Assembly (NCBI GenBank): GCA_014649575.1
Contig: BMTH01000003.1
Location: 1 to 64,000, forward strand
Origin: Streptomyces griseoincarnatus
GTDB lineage: Bacteria; Actinomycetota; Actinomycetes; Streptomycetales; Streptomycetaceae
DNA length: 64,000 nucleotides
Direction of reading: 5' to 3'
In this document: in pieces, positions 7,517 to 16,569 of the stretch
Layout of the letters: each line of letters starts with the position of its first letter
Numbering within the stretch: the first letter of the stretch is position 1
Program-made: the position numbers and the translations under genes
The notes under the pieces: model-generated
What the model was told of the DNA's origin: nothing
Databases searched by the model: none
The model's input: the letters and a program-made list of their open reading frames with translations, nothing else

Positions 7517-9640
7517 TCAGCGCGACCCCGCGGCCCCCGCCCCCAGCGCCCCCCGCTGCGGCACGATCCCCGCAGGCACCGCCCTCTGCCTCGCCGGCGT
7601 CCCCGTCCAGCACGTTCCCCGCCGCGCCAGCAGCCTCCGCAGCCACACCTCCAGCGCCACCAGGTCCGCCAGCCCGTCCAGCGGCAGCGGCTCCCCCTCC
7701 GCCGCCCCCCGCAACGCCTTCCGCACGACCCGTGCCTCCACCAGCCCCGCCTGCGCCAGCAGCGGCGTGTCGAACAGCGCGATCAGCGACCCCGCCGCCA
7801 CCCGCAGCCCCGTCCGCGCGGCCACCGCCGACGTGGGGACCGCCGGCGTCCCCCACCCCGCCGGCAGATCCCGCACCCCCGCGCCCTCCAGCACGGACCG
7901 CAGGATCGCCGCCCGCGCGCCCGGCCGTACCCGCAGCGCCTCCGGCAGGGCCCTGCACGCCCGCACCACCTGGTTGTCGAGGAACGGCGCGTGCAGCCGT
8001 TGCGACCGGATCTCCGCCGCCTGTTCCAGCACCCGCACGTCCGCCGCGTACCGCGCCAGCGCCGCACGCGCCCGGAAGTCCCCCGGCCGCTGCCCAGGGC
8101 CCACCTCCGACCGCCACGTCGACGCCTGGAGGCGAACCGATACTTCAGCCAGCGCCTCCCCGGTCAGCCACCGCGCCGCGGGCCCGGGCCGACCCCAGGT
8201 CAGCGCGGCCAGCGAGGCGTCCGCGGCACCCCCGGGACCGTCGTCGTCCAGCTTCTTGTGCAGCAGCCGCTGCGCGAGCGACTCCAGCCCGGCCCGGTAA
8301 GGCGTTCGCGCCAGCCGCCTGGCCGCCGCGTACACCCGCGCAGGCACCATCACGGACCCGTCCGCCTTGGCCAGAGCGGCGACCGGCCGCACCAGATGCC
8401 GCCGCTTACGGTCCATCAGCAGATCGGCGAGCCGCGCCGGGTGAGCGTCCAGCACCTGCTTGGCGCCGTACCCCGTGAAGTGGTCCGCGCTGCCCGCCGC
8501 CAGCCGCGCCCGGTGCCGCGCCGCGGCGACCAGCGACGGCCCCGGCTCGTCCGTCAGCGGCAGGTCCAGCTCGACGTAGGGAAGCGTCGACTCCTCCCCG
8601 GCGACCACCACATGGTGCAGCCGGGGATTCGCGGCGAGGGCACCCGCCCGCTCCAGTTCGTCCTCGTCGCGTCCCCCTGCGTCCCCGGCGGCCAGGTCGT
8701 TGAAGGTGACGGCCAGCAACCGCTCCCCCGCGCCGGTGCCGTGTCCCAGCACGGTCCCCGGTCTCCCCGGCAGCCCGGCGGCCAACAGCGCCAGGGCGCC
8801 CGACGCCGGCCCCCCGGACAGGTCCGCCCCGATCCCCGCCACCGGCGTCCCCCGCGCCGCCCGCCGCTCCGCGGGGCCCATGCCCGGCACCGGTCCGGGG
8901 TCTATGTCGGCGCCGGGCACATGACGAGGCGCGGCCAGCCGCGTCCGCACCGCCTCCACCAGCGCGTCCCGCACGGCGTCCACCGCGTGGCCGGGGTCGG
9001 CGGGCGGGGCGGCGACGGCGAGGGAGGCGACGGGTTCGTACCCGGCGATCTCCCGGGCTCCGGCACGCAGGATCAGCGCGTGCCCCGGCGGAACGCGCTT
9101 CACGCCCTCGTACGGGGTGGAGTCCTGGAGCGCGGCGGGCACGTCGGGCGCCGCGAGCAGCGCGGCGAGGTGTCCGAAGTCGAGATTGGCCTCGACGAGG
9201 TCGGCGAGCGGCAGGGCGGCCGTGGCGTAGGCGACGCCCCGTTCGAAGGAGGTGTGGAAGACGGGCCGGGCGCCGGCGAGGTCCCCGCACACCGTGATGC
9301 GGCGTCCGACCTGGACGACGGCCGTGTAGCTGCCGGGCCAGGCGGTCAGGTGCCGCAGCGCACCGCCGCGGGCGGCGAAGAGGGCGACGCGCAGCTGTTC
9401 GTCGGAGGCGCCGCAGGTGCCGAGGACGGCGATGCGGGTCTGTTCGTCGGCGGAGACCACCCGCACCTCGTCGGGGCGCCAGTCGCCGACCGCCCACAGG
9501 GGGTCGGGGTCGCCCCACAACAGGTGGGAGCCGACGGGCTGCAAGGTCTCACCGTCGACGCCGGTGGCGCCGGCGGAGCCGACGGGACCGTATCCCCCGG
9601 CCGCCGCGGCGGTGCTGCTCCATCCCACCAACCACCGCAT
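7517..9640 (-). CDS. Asparagine-synthetase-like protein with altered catalytic motifs
   Basis: A 707-residue protein with asparagine synthetase B / lasso-cyclase architecture. Residues 1-200 resemble the class II glutaminase domain (CGDLAGARPVFH), but the N-terminus is MRWLVGW with no Cys2 nucleophile. The synthetase domain follows. Its PP-loop, normally SGGxDS, reads SGGPAS at about residues 275-280, so the usual aspartate is missing. DHFTGYGAKQVLD and APFLDNQVVRACRALP are further family blocks. ATG at 9640 has GGAGG six bases upstream. No lasso precursor, McjB-like protease or transporter lies nearby. Syntenic copies are recalled in other Streptomyces. Activity is uncertain. Confidence 0.82.
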   Translation of the reverse strand: MRWLVGWSSTAAAAGGYGPVGSAGATGVDGETLQPVGSHLLWGDPDPLWAVGDWRPDEVRVVSADEQTRIAVLGTCGASDEQLRVALFAARGGALRHLTAWPGSYTAVVQVGRRITVCGDLAGARPVFHTSFERGVAYATAALPLADLVEANLDFGHLAALLAAPDVPAALQDSTPYEGVKRVPPGHALILRAGAREIAGYEPVASLAVAAPPADPGHAVDAVRDALVEAVRTRLAAPRHVPGADIDPGPVPGMGPAERRAARGTPVAGIGADLSGGPASGALALLAAGLPGRPGTVLGHGTGAGERLLAVTFNDLAAGDAGGRDEDELERAGALAANPRLHHVVVAGEESTLPYVELDLPLTDEPGPSLVAAARHRARLAAGSADHFTGYGAKQVLDAHPARLADLLMDRKRRHLVRPVAALAKADGSVMVPARVYAAARRLARTPYRAGLESLAQRLLHKKLDDDGPGGAADASLAALTWGRPGPAARWLTGEALAEVSVRLQASTWRSEVGPGQRPGDFRARAALARYAADVRVLEQAAEIRSQRLHAPFLDNQVVRACRALPEALRVRPGARAAILRSVLEGAGVRDLPAGWGTPAVPTSAVAARTGLRVAAGSLIALFDTPLLAQAGLVEARVVRKALRGAAEGEPLPLDGLADLVALEVWLRRLLARRGTCWTGTPARQRAVPAGIVPQRGALGAGAAGSR

Positions 9641-9956
9641 CGCCGCCTCCACAAGCTGTGGACAACCAGTGCACCGTACGAACCGGTTCCCCATGCTGCC
9701 ATGAAGGAGGCGCTCGGCAACGCCGCCGGAGCGGTGTGTGCTCCGTCGAATGCGCCCCGGCGGATACACCTACCCTCGGCGGAGGTTGACCCGGCGCGCA
9801 CCCGAACACCCGCCCGAGACAGGGAGACCGACATCCGGGCGGTCGCCGCCCACCAGGCCACTTCGACGCGAATGCGCCCCCGCTACGCGCCCCCAAGACC
9901 ACCAACGCGCCCTCAACTACCTGGATAGAAGGGCGGTTACGCCGAAACGAGTGGCG

Positions 9957-9976
9957 TCGATTTTCGGCCAAATCGA
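9957..9976. promoter_or_regulatory. Inverted repeat TCGATTT-N6-AAATCGA
   Basis: Perfect 7-bp arms around a 6-bp centre in an AT-richer part of the divergent intergenic region. The size and spacing suit a dimeric regulator. No cognate regulator can be named. Confidence 0.35.
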
Positions 9977-10035
9977 AGCGGTGAGATCACACTCGAACAC
10001 GCTCCGTACAGGCTTTGCGCACCACCGCGGGGCGT

Positions 10036-10070
10036 ACGGTCCGGGAGACGGAGCACGCCTCCCGGACCGT
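10036..10070. promoter_or_regulatory. Long inverted repeat in divergent region
   Basis: Twelve-base perfect arms (ACGGTCCGGGAG / CTCCCGGACCGT) with an 11-base loop. It looks like a terminator but lies between divergent genes, with no recognised gene ending nearby. It could be a leader structure, or the terminator of an unrecognised small transcript. Confidence 0.4.
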
Positions 10071-10288
10071 TCCGCCGCCCGCGGGGATGAAGGCGGCGGT
10101 GTTCCCCCAGCCCACTGGATCCAGTACAGCGGGCCGACCCACGCACGGACCATGGAACCGCTCCCGGGATGGCCGGAGAAGAGCGCACGGACAGGCGCAC
10201 GGCCACACACCGGGAGCACGCCGCAACTGCGCGTATCGGACCCGTACTTCAGTACGGACCACAATCCCGCCATCCGGAAGAATGCCCC

Positions 10289-10317
10289 TTAACGCTTGGG
10301 ATGCGGCGAACTACGCT
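10289..10317 (+). promoter_or_regulatory. Promoter candidate for the ORF1590-like gene
   Basis: TTAACG (10289-10294) and TACGCT (10312-10317) are 17 bp apart, about 60 bp before the preferred ATG. If used, transcription would begin near 10325, close to the alternative upstream ATG at 10328. Confidence 0.35.
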
Positions 10318-10378
10318 GGGTTTACGAATGCCGCGTGGTTATGCCAGAGCGGCAGCCGTCTGTGTCGAGGGGTGGCGC

Positions 10379-11803
10379 ATGTCCAGGGAGCAACGCGGGC
10401 CGAACGAAAAGCTCGGCGCCGTTCTCGCCCTCGCGGGAATCAGCAACGCCGGCCTCGCGCGGCGCGTCAACGATCTCGGCGCCCAGCGGGGACTGACGCT
10501 TCGCTACGACAAGACGTCGGTGGCGCGCTGGGTGTCGAAGGGCATGGTGCCGCAGGGCGCCGCCCCGCACCTGATCGCCGCCGCCATCGGCCAGAAGCTG
10601 GGCCGCCCCGTGCCGCTGCACGAGATCGGCCTGGCGGACGCCGATCCCGCGCCCGAGGTGGGGCTCGCCTTCCCCCGTGACGTCGGCCAGGCGGTGAAGT
10701 CCGCGACCGAGCTGTACCGGCTGGACCTCGCCGGCCGCCGCGCCGGCTCCGGCGGCATCTGGCAGTCCCTCGCCGGGTCGTTCGCGGTGAGCGCGTACGC
10801 CACGCCCGCCTCACGATGGCTGATAACCCCGGCCGACAGCTCGGTCGCGCGCGAGGTGAGCCCGTCCGAAGGCTCCGGCGCACCGCTCAAAGTCGGCCAC
10901 AGCGATGTGCAGAAACTGCGGGAGGCCGCGGAGGACGCCCGCCGCTGGGACTCCAAGTACGGCGGCGGCGACTGGCGTTCGTCGATGGTCCCCGAGTGCC
11001 TGAGGGTCGAGGCGGCCCCGCTGCTGCTCGGCTCCTACTCCGACGACGTGGGCCGCTCCCTCTTCGGCGCGGCCGCCGAACTCACCCGTCTCGCGGGCTG
11101 GATGGCGTTCGACACGGGCCAGCAGGAGGCGGCGCAGCGCTACTACATCCAGGCCCTGCGCCTGGCCCGCGCGGCGGCCGACGTGCCCCTCGGCGGGTAC
11201 GTCCTCGCCTCGATGTCGCTCCAGGCGACGTACCGCGGCTTCGGCGACGAGGGAGTGGACCTCGCCCAGGCCGCCCTGGAGCGCAACCGCGGTCTCGCCA
11301 CCGCCCGCACCCTGAGCTTCTTCCGTCTGGTCGAGGCGCGCGCGCACGCACGCGCCGGGGACGCGCAGGCGGCCGGCGCCGCGCTGAAGTCGGCGGAGAG
11401 CTGGCTGGAGCGGTCCCGCCCCGGCGACAGCGACCCGACCTGGCTCGGCTTCTACTCCTACGACCGGTTCGCCGCCGACGCGGCCGAGTGCTACCGGGAC
11501 CTGAAGGCGCCCCGCCAGGTGCGCCGCTTCACCGAGCAGGCGCTGTCGAAGCCCACGGAGGAGTTCGTGCGCTCGCACGGACTGCGCCTGGTGGTCTCCG
11601 CGGTCGCCGAACTGGAGTCCGGAAACCTGGACGCCGCCTGTGAGCAGGGCGTACGCGCCGTGGAGGTGGCCGGCCGCATCTCCTCCGCGCGCACCACGGA
11701 GTACGTCAGGGACCTGCTGCACCGGCTGGAGCCGTACGGCGACGAGCCGCGCGTGGTCGAGCTGCGCGAGCGCGCCCGCCCGCTGCTGATGACCACGGCC
11801 TGA
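10379..11803 (+). CDS. Sporulation-associated ORF1590-like regulator (HTH plus TPR-like repeats)
   Basis: A 474-residue protein. Residues 8-60 form a helix-turn-helix-like segment ([19 protein letters not shown] ... [13 protein letters not shown]). The remainder is alpha-helical with TPR-like repeats rich in Ala, Leu and Arg ([21 protein letters not shown]). It belongs to the Streptomyces family that includes S. griseus ORF1590, recalled as required for sporulation septation, and resembles NsdA-type regulators. ATG at 10379 has GAGGGG upstream. An in-frame ATG at 10328 would add 17 residues, and ORF1590 was described as producing two forms. It is not a sensor kinase or response regulator. Confidence 0.78.
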   Translation: MSREQRGPNEKLGAVLALAGISNAGLARRVNDLGAQRGLTLRYDKTSVARWVSKGMVPQGAAPHLIAAAIGQKLGRPVPLHEIGLADADPAPEVGLAFPRDVGQAVKSATELYRLDLAGRRAGSGGIWQSLAGSFAVSAYATPASRWLITPADSSVAREVSPSEGSGAPLKVGHSDVQKLREAAEDARRWDSKYGGGDWRSSMVPECLRVEAAPLLLGSYSDDVGRSLFGAAAELTRLAGWMAFDTGQQEAAQRYYIQALRLARAAADVPLGGYVLASMSLQATYRGFGDEGVDLAQAALERNRGLATARTLSFFRLVEARAHARAGDAQAAGAALKSAESWLERSRPGDSDPTWLGFYSYDRFAADAAECYRDLKAPRQVRRFTEQALSKPTEEFVRSHGLRLVVSAVAELESGNLDAACEQGVRAVEVAGRISSARTTEYVRDLLHRLEPYGDEPRVVELRERARPLLMTTA

Positions 11804-11878
11804 CCCTGTCCCGCCCCGCCCTTGGTTTGAAGCCGTTGTCAGTGGCGCAGTGCACTATCGACGCGGGAGGTGGCGCAG

Positions 11879-13093
11879 GTGGCGGCGGGGTCGTACGACT
11901 GTGACGTGGTGGTGATCGGCGGCGGGATCGTCGGCCTGTCGACGGCGTATGCCATCGGGCGGGCCGCCCCGGGCACGCGGGTGACCGTGCTGGAGAAGGA
12001 GCAGGACACGGCCCGGCACCAGACGGGACGCAACAGCGGGGTGATCCACAGCGGCATCTACTACCGCCCCGGCTCCCTGAAGGCGCGGTACGCGGTGTCG
12101 GGCGCGGCCGAGATGGTCAAGTTCTGCGCCGAGTACGACATCCCGCACGCGGTGACGGGCAAGCTGATCGTCGCCACCGAGCGCGAGGAGCTGCCCCGGC
12201 TGCACGCCCTGGTGCAGCGCGGCCGGGAGAACGGCCTGTCGGTGCGCGAGCTGTGCGGCGCGCAGATCGCGGAGTACGAGCCGGAGGCCGAGGGCCTCGC
12301 CGCGATCCATGTCGGCACCACCGGCATCTGCGACTACGGGGCGGTGGCCCGCCGGCTCGCGGAGGCGTCCGGTGCGGACGTGCGGCACGGCGCGGAGGTG
12401 GTCCGGATCGACCGCCGCCCCGACCGGGGCGTGGCCGTGCTGACGGCGGCCGGCGACATCGTGCGCGCCCGCACGCTGGTGAACTGCGCCGGGCTGCACT
12501 GCGACCGGATCGCGCTGCTCACGGGAGACGAGCCGGGCGCCCGCATCGTGCCGTTCCGCGGGGAGTACTACGAGCTGGCCCGCCCCGAGCTGGTGCGCGG
12601 CCTGGTCTACCCGGTGCCGGACCCGGCGTTCCCGTTCCTCGGCGTCCACCTCACCCGGGGCACGGACGACGGGGTCCACGTGGGGCCGAACGCGGTCCCG
12701 GCGCTGGCCCGCGAGGGGTACGACTGGCGGACGGTGCGGCCGCGCGAGCTGGGGGCGACCCTGGCCTGGCCGGGCTCCTGGCAGCTGGCCCGCCGCCACT
12801 GGCGGTACGGCGCCGGGGAGCTGCACCGCTCGCTGTCCAAGTCGGCCTTCGCGCGGGCCGTCCGCCGGCTGCTGCCCGCCGTCCGGGACGAGGACCTGGT
12901 GCCGACGGCGGCCGGGGTGCGGGCGCAGGCGGTGCTGCGCGACGGCACGCTGGTCGACGACTTCCTGATCCGGGAGGCGCCCCGCGCGGTCCACGTGCTG
13001 AACGCCCCCTCGCCCGCCGCGACCGCCTCGCTGCCGATCGGCCGGGAGGTCGCCCGCCGGGCGCTGGCGTGCCTCGCCGAGAGCGGGCGGTGA
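11879..13093 (+). CDS. lhgO: L-2-hydroxyglutarate oxidase-like FAD enzyme
   Basis: A 404-residue DAO-superfamily flavoprotein. The FAD-binding motif at the N-terminus is VVVIGGGIVGLSTAYAIG, and the family block RHQTGRNSGVIHSGIYY follows. Later blocks are PFRGEYYEL and GVHLTRGTDDGVHVGPNAV. These match LhgO/YgaF, which oxidises L-2-hydroxyglutarate to 2-oxoglutarate and passes electrons to the respiratory chain. GTG at 11879 is preferred because GGGAGG ends eight bases before it. The GTG at 11870 overlaps that ribosome site. It stands alone between the sporulation gene and trmB. Confidence 0.86.
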   Translation: MAAGSYDCDVVVIGGGIVGLSTAYAIGRAAPGTRVTVLEKEQDTARHQTGRNSGVIHSGIYYRPGSLKARYAVSGAAEMVKFCAEYDIPHAVTGKLIVATEREELPRLHALVQRGRENGLSVRELCGAQIAEYEPEAEGLAAIHVGTTGICDYGAVARRLAEASGADVRHGAEVVRIDRRPDRGVAVLTAAGDIVRARTLVNCAGLHCDRIALLTGDEPGARIVPFRGEYYELARPELVRGLVYPVPDPAFPFLGVHLTRGTDDGVHVGPNAVPALAREGYDWRTVRPRELGATLAWPGSWQLARRHWRYGAGELHRSLSKSAFARAVRRLLPAVRDEDLVPTAAGVRAQAVLRDGTLVDDFLIREAPRAVHVLNAPSPAATASLPIGREVARRALACLAESGR

Positions 13094-13190
13094 GCGCGCG
13101 TGGCGGGAGCGGGCGTCGGGCGGGCGGGGCGGGAGCGGTCGTGCGCGGCCGGGCGGCCCTGCGCGCCGTCCCCGTAAAATCGAGGGCACT

Positions 13191-14042
13191 GTGTCTGATT
13201 CCGTGATGAGCACCCCCGAAGCACCGCACGCCGAGCGGACCGCCGGCGAGCCGGCCCCCCGCACCCGCGCGAAGGGGGAGCCGCGCTTCCCCGACGGCCC
13301 GAAGGCCGACCCCGCCGGGTCGCACTTCGAGCGCCGGATCCGCAGCTTCCAGCCCCGCCGCAGCCGCGTCACCGCGGGTCAGGCGGACGCGCTGCAGCGG
13401 CTGTGGCCGGTGTGGGGGCTCGACATCGACGGCAGCCGCCGACTGGACCTGGCCGAGCTGTTCGGGAACGGCCGGCCGGTCGTCCTGGAGATCGGCTTCG
13501 GCATGGGAGAGGCCACCGCGGAGATGGCCGCCGCCGACCCGGACACGAACATCCTCGCCGTGGACGTGCACACCCCCGGCCAGGGGCATCTGCTGCACCT
13601 CGCCGAGGAGCGCGGCCTGGCCAACGTGCGCGTGGCGAACGGCGACGCGATCATCCTCCTGCGCGAGATGCTCGCCCCGGACGCGCTGAGCGGGCTGCGC
13701 GTCTTCTTCCCGGACCCCTGGCCGAAGAAGCGGCACCACAAGCGGCGGCTGATCCAGCCGGAGTTCCTGACCCTGGCCGCGTCCCGCCTCGCGCCGGGCG
13801 CGATCGTGCACTGCGCCACCGACTGGGAGCCGTACGCGGAGCAGATGCTCGAGGTGCTGACCGCGCACCCCGCCTTCGGGAACACCCGGGAGGACGGCGG
13901 TTTCGCGCCGCGTCCCGCGTTCCGGCCGCTCACCCGTTTCGAGCGGCAGGGGCTGGACAAGGGTCATGTGGTGAACGACCTGCTCTTCCGCCGCGTACCG
14001 CACGACGACCGCGCCGGCCGCCCGGACGGGGACACCGTCTGA
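13191..14042 (+). CDS. trmB: tRNA (guanine-N7-)-methyltransferase
   Basis: A 283-residue TrmB-family enzyme that makes m7G46 in tRNA using S-adenosylmethionine. The SAM-binding motif VLEIGFGMGEAT is at about residue 100. The catalytic/tRNA block FFPDPWPKKRHHKRR is at about residue 180, and the C-terminal TRFERQGLDKGH matches the substrate motif. The first ~55 residues are a low-complexity extension common in Streptomyces copies. GTG at 13191 follows GAGGG. Confidence 0.95.
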   Translation: MSDSVMSTPEAPHAERTAGEPAPRTRAKGEPRFPDGPKADPAGSHFERRIRSFQPRRSRVTAGQADALQRLWPVWGLDIDGSRRLDLAELFGNGRPVVLEIGFGMGEATAEMAAADPDTNILAVDVHTPGQGHLLHLAEERGLANVRVANGDAIILLREMLAPDALSGLRVFFPDPWPKKRHHKRRLIQPEFLTLAASRLAPGAIVHCATDWEPYAEQMLEVLTAHPAFGNTREDGGFAPRPAFRPLTRFERQGLDKGHVVNDLLFRRVPHDDRAGRPDGDTV

Positions 14043-14102
14043 CCTCCCCCGGGACCCCGCGCCGGCACGCAGCCCTGCCCCTTCCTCGTTAGGGTCGATT
14101 CC

Positions 14103-15428
14103 GTGGCCAGCAGCCCTCCGTACCCGCCGTGCCCCGGCGCAGCCTCCGGCAGCACGCTGCGGCACCCGCACTGGTGGCAGCGCCCGGCTGTCCGCTACGG
14201 AGCGATGGTCGCCCTGCTGGCCCTGTCCGGTCTGGTGATCCTCGCGCTGGTGCGGGAGCAGACGGGCACACAGGGCTTCCTCGTCGGTCTGGGGCTGGCC
14301 GTGCTGCCGGTGCCGCTGCTGCTGGCGGCGTTCCGGTGGCTGGGCCGGGTGGAGCCGGGCCCCTGGCGGAACCTGCTGTTCGCGTTCGCCTGGGGCGCGT
14401 GCGCGGCGGCGCTCATCGCGATCGTGGCGAACAGCTTCGCCACCCGGTGGATAGCCACGACCACCGCCGACCCGGCCGGCGCCGACACCCTGGGCGCGAC
14501 GGTCATAGCGCCGGTCGTGGAGGAGACGGCGAAGGCGGCGGCGGTGCTGCTGCTCTTCCTGTTCCGCAGACGCGACTTCCACGGGATCCTCGACGGCGTG
14601 GTGGCGGCCGGGTTCACCGCGACCGGATTCGCGTTCACCGAGAACATCCTCTACCTGGGCAACGCCTTCGGCACCGATCAGCTCACCGGCGGCAGCGGCA
14701 TCGCCTCCGTCACCGCGGCGACCTTCTTCGTCCGCATCGTCATGTCGCCCTTCGCGCACCCCCTGTTCACCGTGCTCACCGGCATCGGGTTCGGCGCGGC
14801 CGCGCTGGCCGCCGACCGCCAGCGGGTGCGCCGCGTCCTCCTTCCCCTCGCCGGGCTGCTCCTCGCGATGGGCATGCACGCCCTGTGGAACGGCTCCGCC
14901 ACGCTCGGCCAGTTCGGCTTCATCGCGGTGTACGGGGCGTTCATGGTGCCGACGTTCGGGCTGCTGACCTGGCTGGTGGTGTGGACGCGGCAGCGGGAGC
15001 TGCGGACCGTGCGCACGGAGCTGCCCGCGTACGCGGTGGCGGGCTGGCTGCGCCCGTCGGAGCCGTTCGCGCTGGGCTCGATGCGGGCGCGGCGCCTCGC
15101 CCGGAAGTTCGCCCGCGAGCGCGGGGGCAGGCCGGCCGCGCGGGCGGTCGCCCAGTACGAGGCGTACGCGACGCAGCTTGCGTTCCTGCGCCACCGGGGC
15201 CGCGCGGGGAAGGCGGGGGCGGACTTCGTGACGCGGGAGCGGGAGCTGCTGCTGGAGCTGTGGCACCGGCGTGCGGCGGCCCGCCCGGCGCTGGAGCACG
15301 CGGCCCGGCTCACCGCGCCCCGGGTGCCGTACGGCGCGGGATGGGCGTACGGGCCCGTCCCGGCGGCGTGGCCGCCGCAGGGGCAGCCGCCGTATCCGGC
15401 GTACGGGGAGAACCCCTACCGGCGCTGA
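14103..15428 (+). CDS. PrsW-family intramembrane metalloprotease
   Basis: A 441-residue membrane protein with about eight hydrophobic segments between residues 35 and 300. The PrsW signature is present: APVVEETAKA (glutamate pair), FAFTENILYL, MSPFAHPLFT and MGMHALWNGS supply the conserved Glu and His residues of this M82 family. Bacillus PrsW cleaves the anti-sigma factor RsiW; no anti-sigma gene is adjacent here, so the substrate is unknown. The C-terminal ~110 residues are cytoplasmic, Arg/Ala-rich, ending in a Pro/Tyr/Gly tail. GTG at 14103 has only a weak ribosome site. Confidence 0.85.
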   Translation: MASSPPYPPCPGAASGSTLRHPHWWQRPAVRYGAMVALLALSGLVILALVREQTGTQGFLVGLGLAVLPVPLLLAAFRWLGRVEPGPWRNLLFAFAWGACAAALIAIVANSFATRWIATTTADPAGADTLGATVIAPVVEETAKAAAVLLLFLFRRRDFHGILDGVVAAGFTATGFAFTENILYLGNAFGTDQLTGGSGIASVTAATFFVRIVMSPFAHPLFTVLTGIGFGAAALAADRQRVRRVLLPLAGLLLAMGMHALWNGSATLGQFGFIAVYGAFMVPTFGLLTWLVVWTRQRELRTVRTELPAYAVAGWLRPSEPFALGSMRARRLARKFARERGGRPAARAVAQYEAYATQLAFLRHRGRAGKAGADFVTRERELLLELWHRRAAARPALEHAARLTAPRVPYGAGWAYGPVPAAWPPQGQPPYPAYGENPYRR

Positions 15429-15449
15429 GAAGGCACCGGACATGCGGAA

Positions 15450-15491
15450 CCGGCAGCCCTGACGTCGGGGGGTCGTCGTCGGGGCTGCCGG
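15450..15491. terminator. Terminator between convergent prsW and M23 genes
   Basis: Arms CCGGCAGCCC and GGGCTGCCGG are perfectly complementary over ten bases around a GC-rich loop. Placed between convergent stop codons, it can serve both strands. Confidence 0.6.
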
Positions 15492-15533
15492 CGTTCACGG
15501 CGTCGGCGGCCGGGAGGCGGCCGCCGGGGTGGT

Positions 15534-16553
15534 TCAGATGCTGAGGCCCTTGCCGGCCAGCCAGGCGGCCGGGTCGACGCTGCCGGAGCCGGTGTGGACC
15601 TCGAGGTGGAGGTGGGCGCCGGTCACGTTGCCCGTCGCGCCGACGCGGCCGATCACGTCGCCGGTGGCGACCTTCTGGCCGACGCTGACGTTGATCGACG
15701 ACTGGTGGGCGTACCAGACCTCGGTGCCGTCGTCGAGGGTGAGCACGGTCTTGTAGCCGTACGAGCCGTCCCAGCCTGCGGAGGTGATCGTGCCGGTGTG
15801 GACCGCCTTGATCAGGGTGCCGGTGGGCGCGGCGAAGTCGAGGCCGGTGTGGTAGCCGGAGGACCAGTAGGCGCCGGCCTGACCGAAGGTCGAGGTGACG
15901 GTGTACGAGGAGGTCGGCAGCGCGTACTGCTTGGCGAGCTCGGCGAGGCGCTCGGCCTCGGCCTTCTTCGCGGCCTCCTCCTCCGCCTTCTTCTTGGCGG
16001 CCTCGGCCTTCTCCTTGGCCTCCTTCTCCGCCTTGGCCGCGGCCTCGGCGGCCTCCTTCTCGGCGGCGGCGAGGGCGGCGGCCTGCGCCTTGCTCTGCGC
16101 CTGTCCCTGCTGCTGCTCGACCTGGGCCATGATGCGGGCGCGCAGCGCCTCACCGGCGTCGGCGCCCTCCTCGGCGCCGGTGTCGGCGGCGGCCATCCTG
16201 CCGATGTCGCTGAGGGGGGTGCTGGATCCCTTGGGCGTTTCCTCGTCGGAGATGAGGGAACCCACGTTGGGAAGGTCGGGCATGGAGATGGAGACGGGCG
16301 GCTTGCCGGTCTGGGCGCTGGCCATGCCGCCGGCGCCGACTGCGGCTATGACGCCGACGCCGAGGACGGTGGAGCTGCGGGCCAGTCCGCCTCCGCGCTG
16401 CTTGGCGACGCGGTGCCGGCCACGCACGGGCCGCACGGACTCCGCGGTGGGGTTCCACTCCTCGAAGGGGCCCTCGTCGGTGCCGGGGGCGCCGTACGCG
16501 AAGGTGTCGTTCGGCCTGAACGGGGCCTCGGGGGCAGGCGGGTTGGACGCCAC
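15534..16553 (-). CDS. M23 peptidoglycan endopeptidase with coiled-coil stalk
   Basis: A 339-residue cell-envelope protein. Residues 1-55 are cytoplasmic or low complexity. A hydrophobic segment (STVLGVGVIAAVGAGGMA) at about 60-80 acts as signal anchor. A long Ala/Glu/Lys coiled coil spans about 130-205. The C-terminal LytM/M23 domain has the zinc ligands HTGLDFAAP and HLHLEVH. It probably cleaves peptidoglycan cross-links or bridges during growth or spore germination. GTG at 16553 has AAGGAG upstream. The leader contains a c-di-AMP riboswitch, the arrangement known for Streptomyces cell-wall hydrolases. Confidence 0.92.
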   Translation of the reverse strand: MASNPPAPEAPFRPNDTFAYGAPGTDEGPFEEWNPTAESVRPVRGRHRVAKQRGGGLARSSTVLGVGVIAAVGAGGMASAQTGKPPVSISMPDLPNVGSLISDEETPKGSSTPLSDIGRMAAADTGAEEGADAGEALRARIMAQVEQQQGQAQSKAQAAALAAAEKEAAEAAAKAEKEAKEKAEAAKKKAEEEAAKKAEAERLAELAKQYALPTSSYTVTSTFGQAGAYWSSGYHTGLDFAAPTGTLIKAVHTGTITSAGWDGSYGYKTVLTLDDGTEVWYAHQSSINVSVGQKVATGDVIGRVGATGNVTGAHLHLEVHTGSGSVDPAAWLAGKGLSI

Positions 16554-16569
16554 GTGGGCGCGCTCCTTT

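Larger units (their letters stand above)
9641..10378. other. 740-bp divergent intergenic region with inverted repeats
   Basis: The region separates the asparagine-synthetase-like gene and the divergent ORF1590-like gene. It holds a DnaA 9-mer TGTGGACAA at 9657-9665, an inverted repeat TCGATTT / AAATCGA at 9957-9976, a 12-bp stem at 10036-10070, and a promoter-like pair at 10289-10317. Open frames on both strands lack ribosome sites and plausible composition, so no gene is called. Confidence 0.5.

Noticed and set aside
7108..8478. Pro/Ala-rich 456-codon plus-strand frame
   Set aside because: It runs through the palindromic repeat and antisense to the asparagine-synthetase-like gene; composition is a GC-bias artefact.
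9917..10273. 118-codon minus-strand frame in the divergent intergenic region
   Set aside because: It spans the strong hairpin, has atypical Pro/Arg/Ser composition and no ribosome site.
7517..10378. Lasso peptide biosynthetic cluster suggested by the asparagine-synthetase-like gene
   Set aside because: No precursor with a leader/core pattern, no McjB-type protease, no RRE protein and no transporter is found within several kilobases; the PP-loop is also altered.
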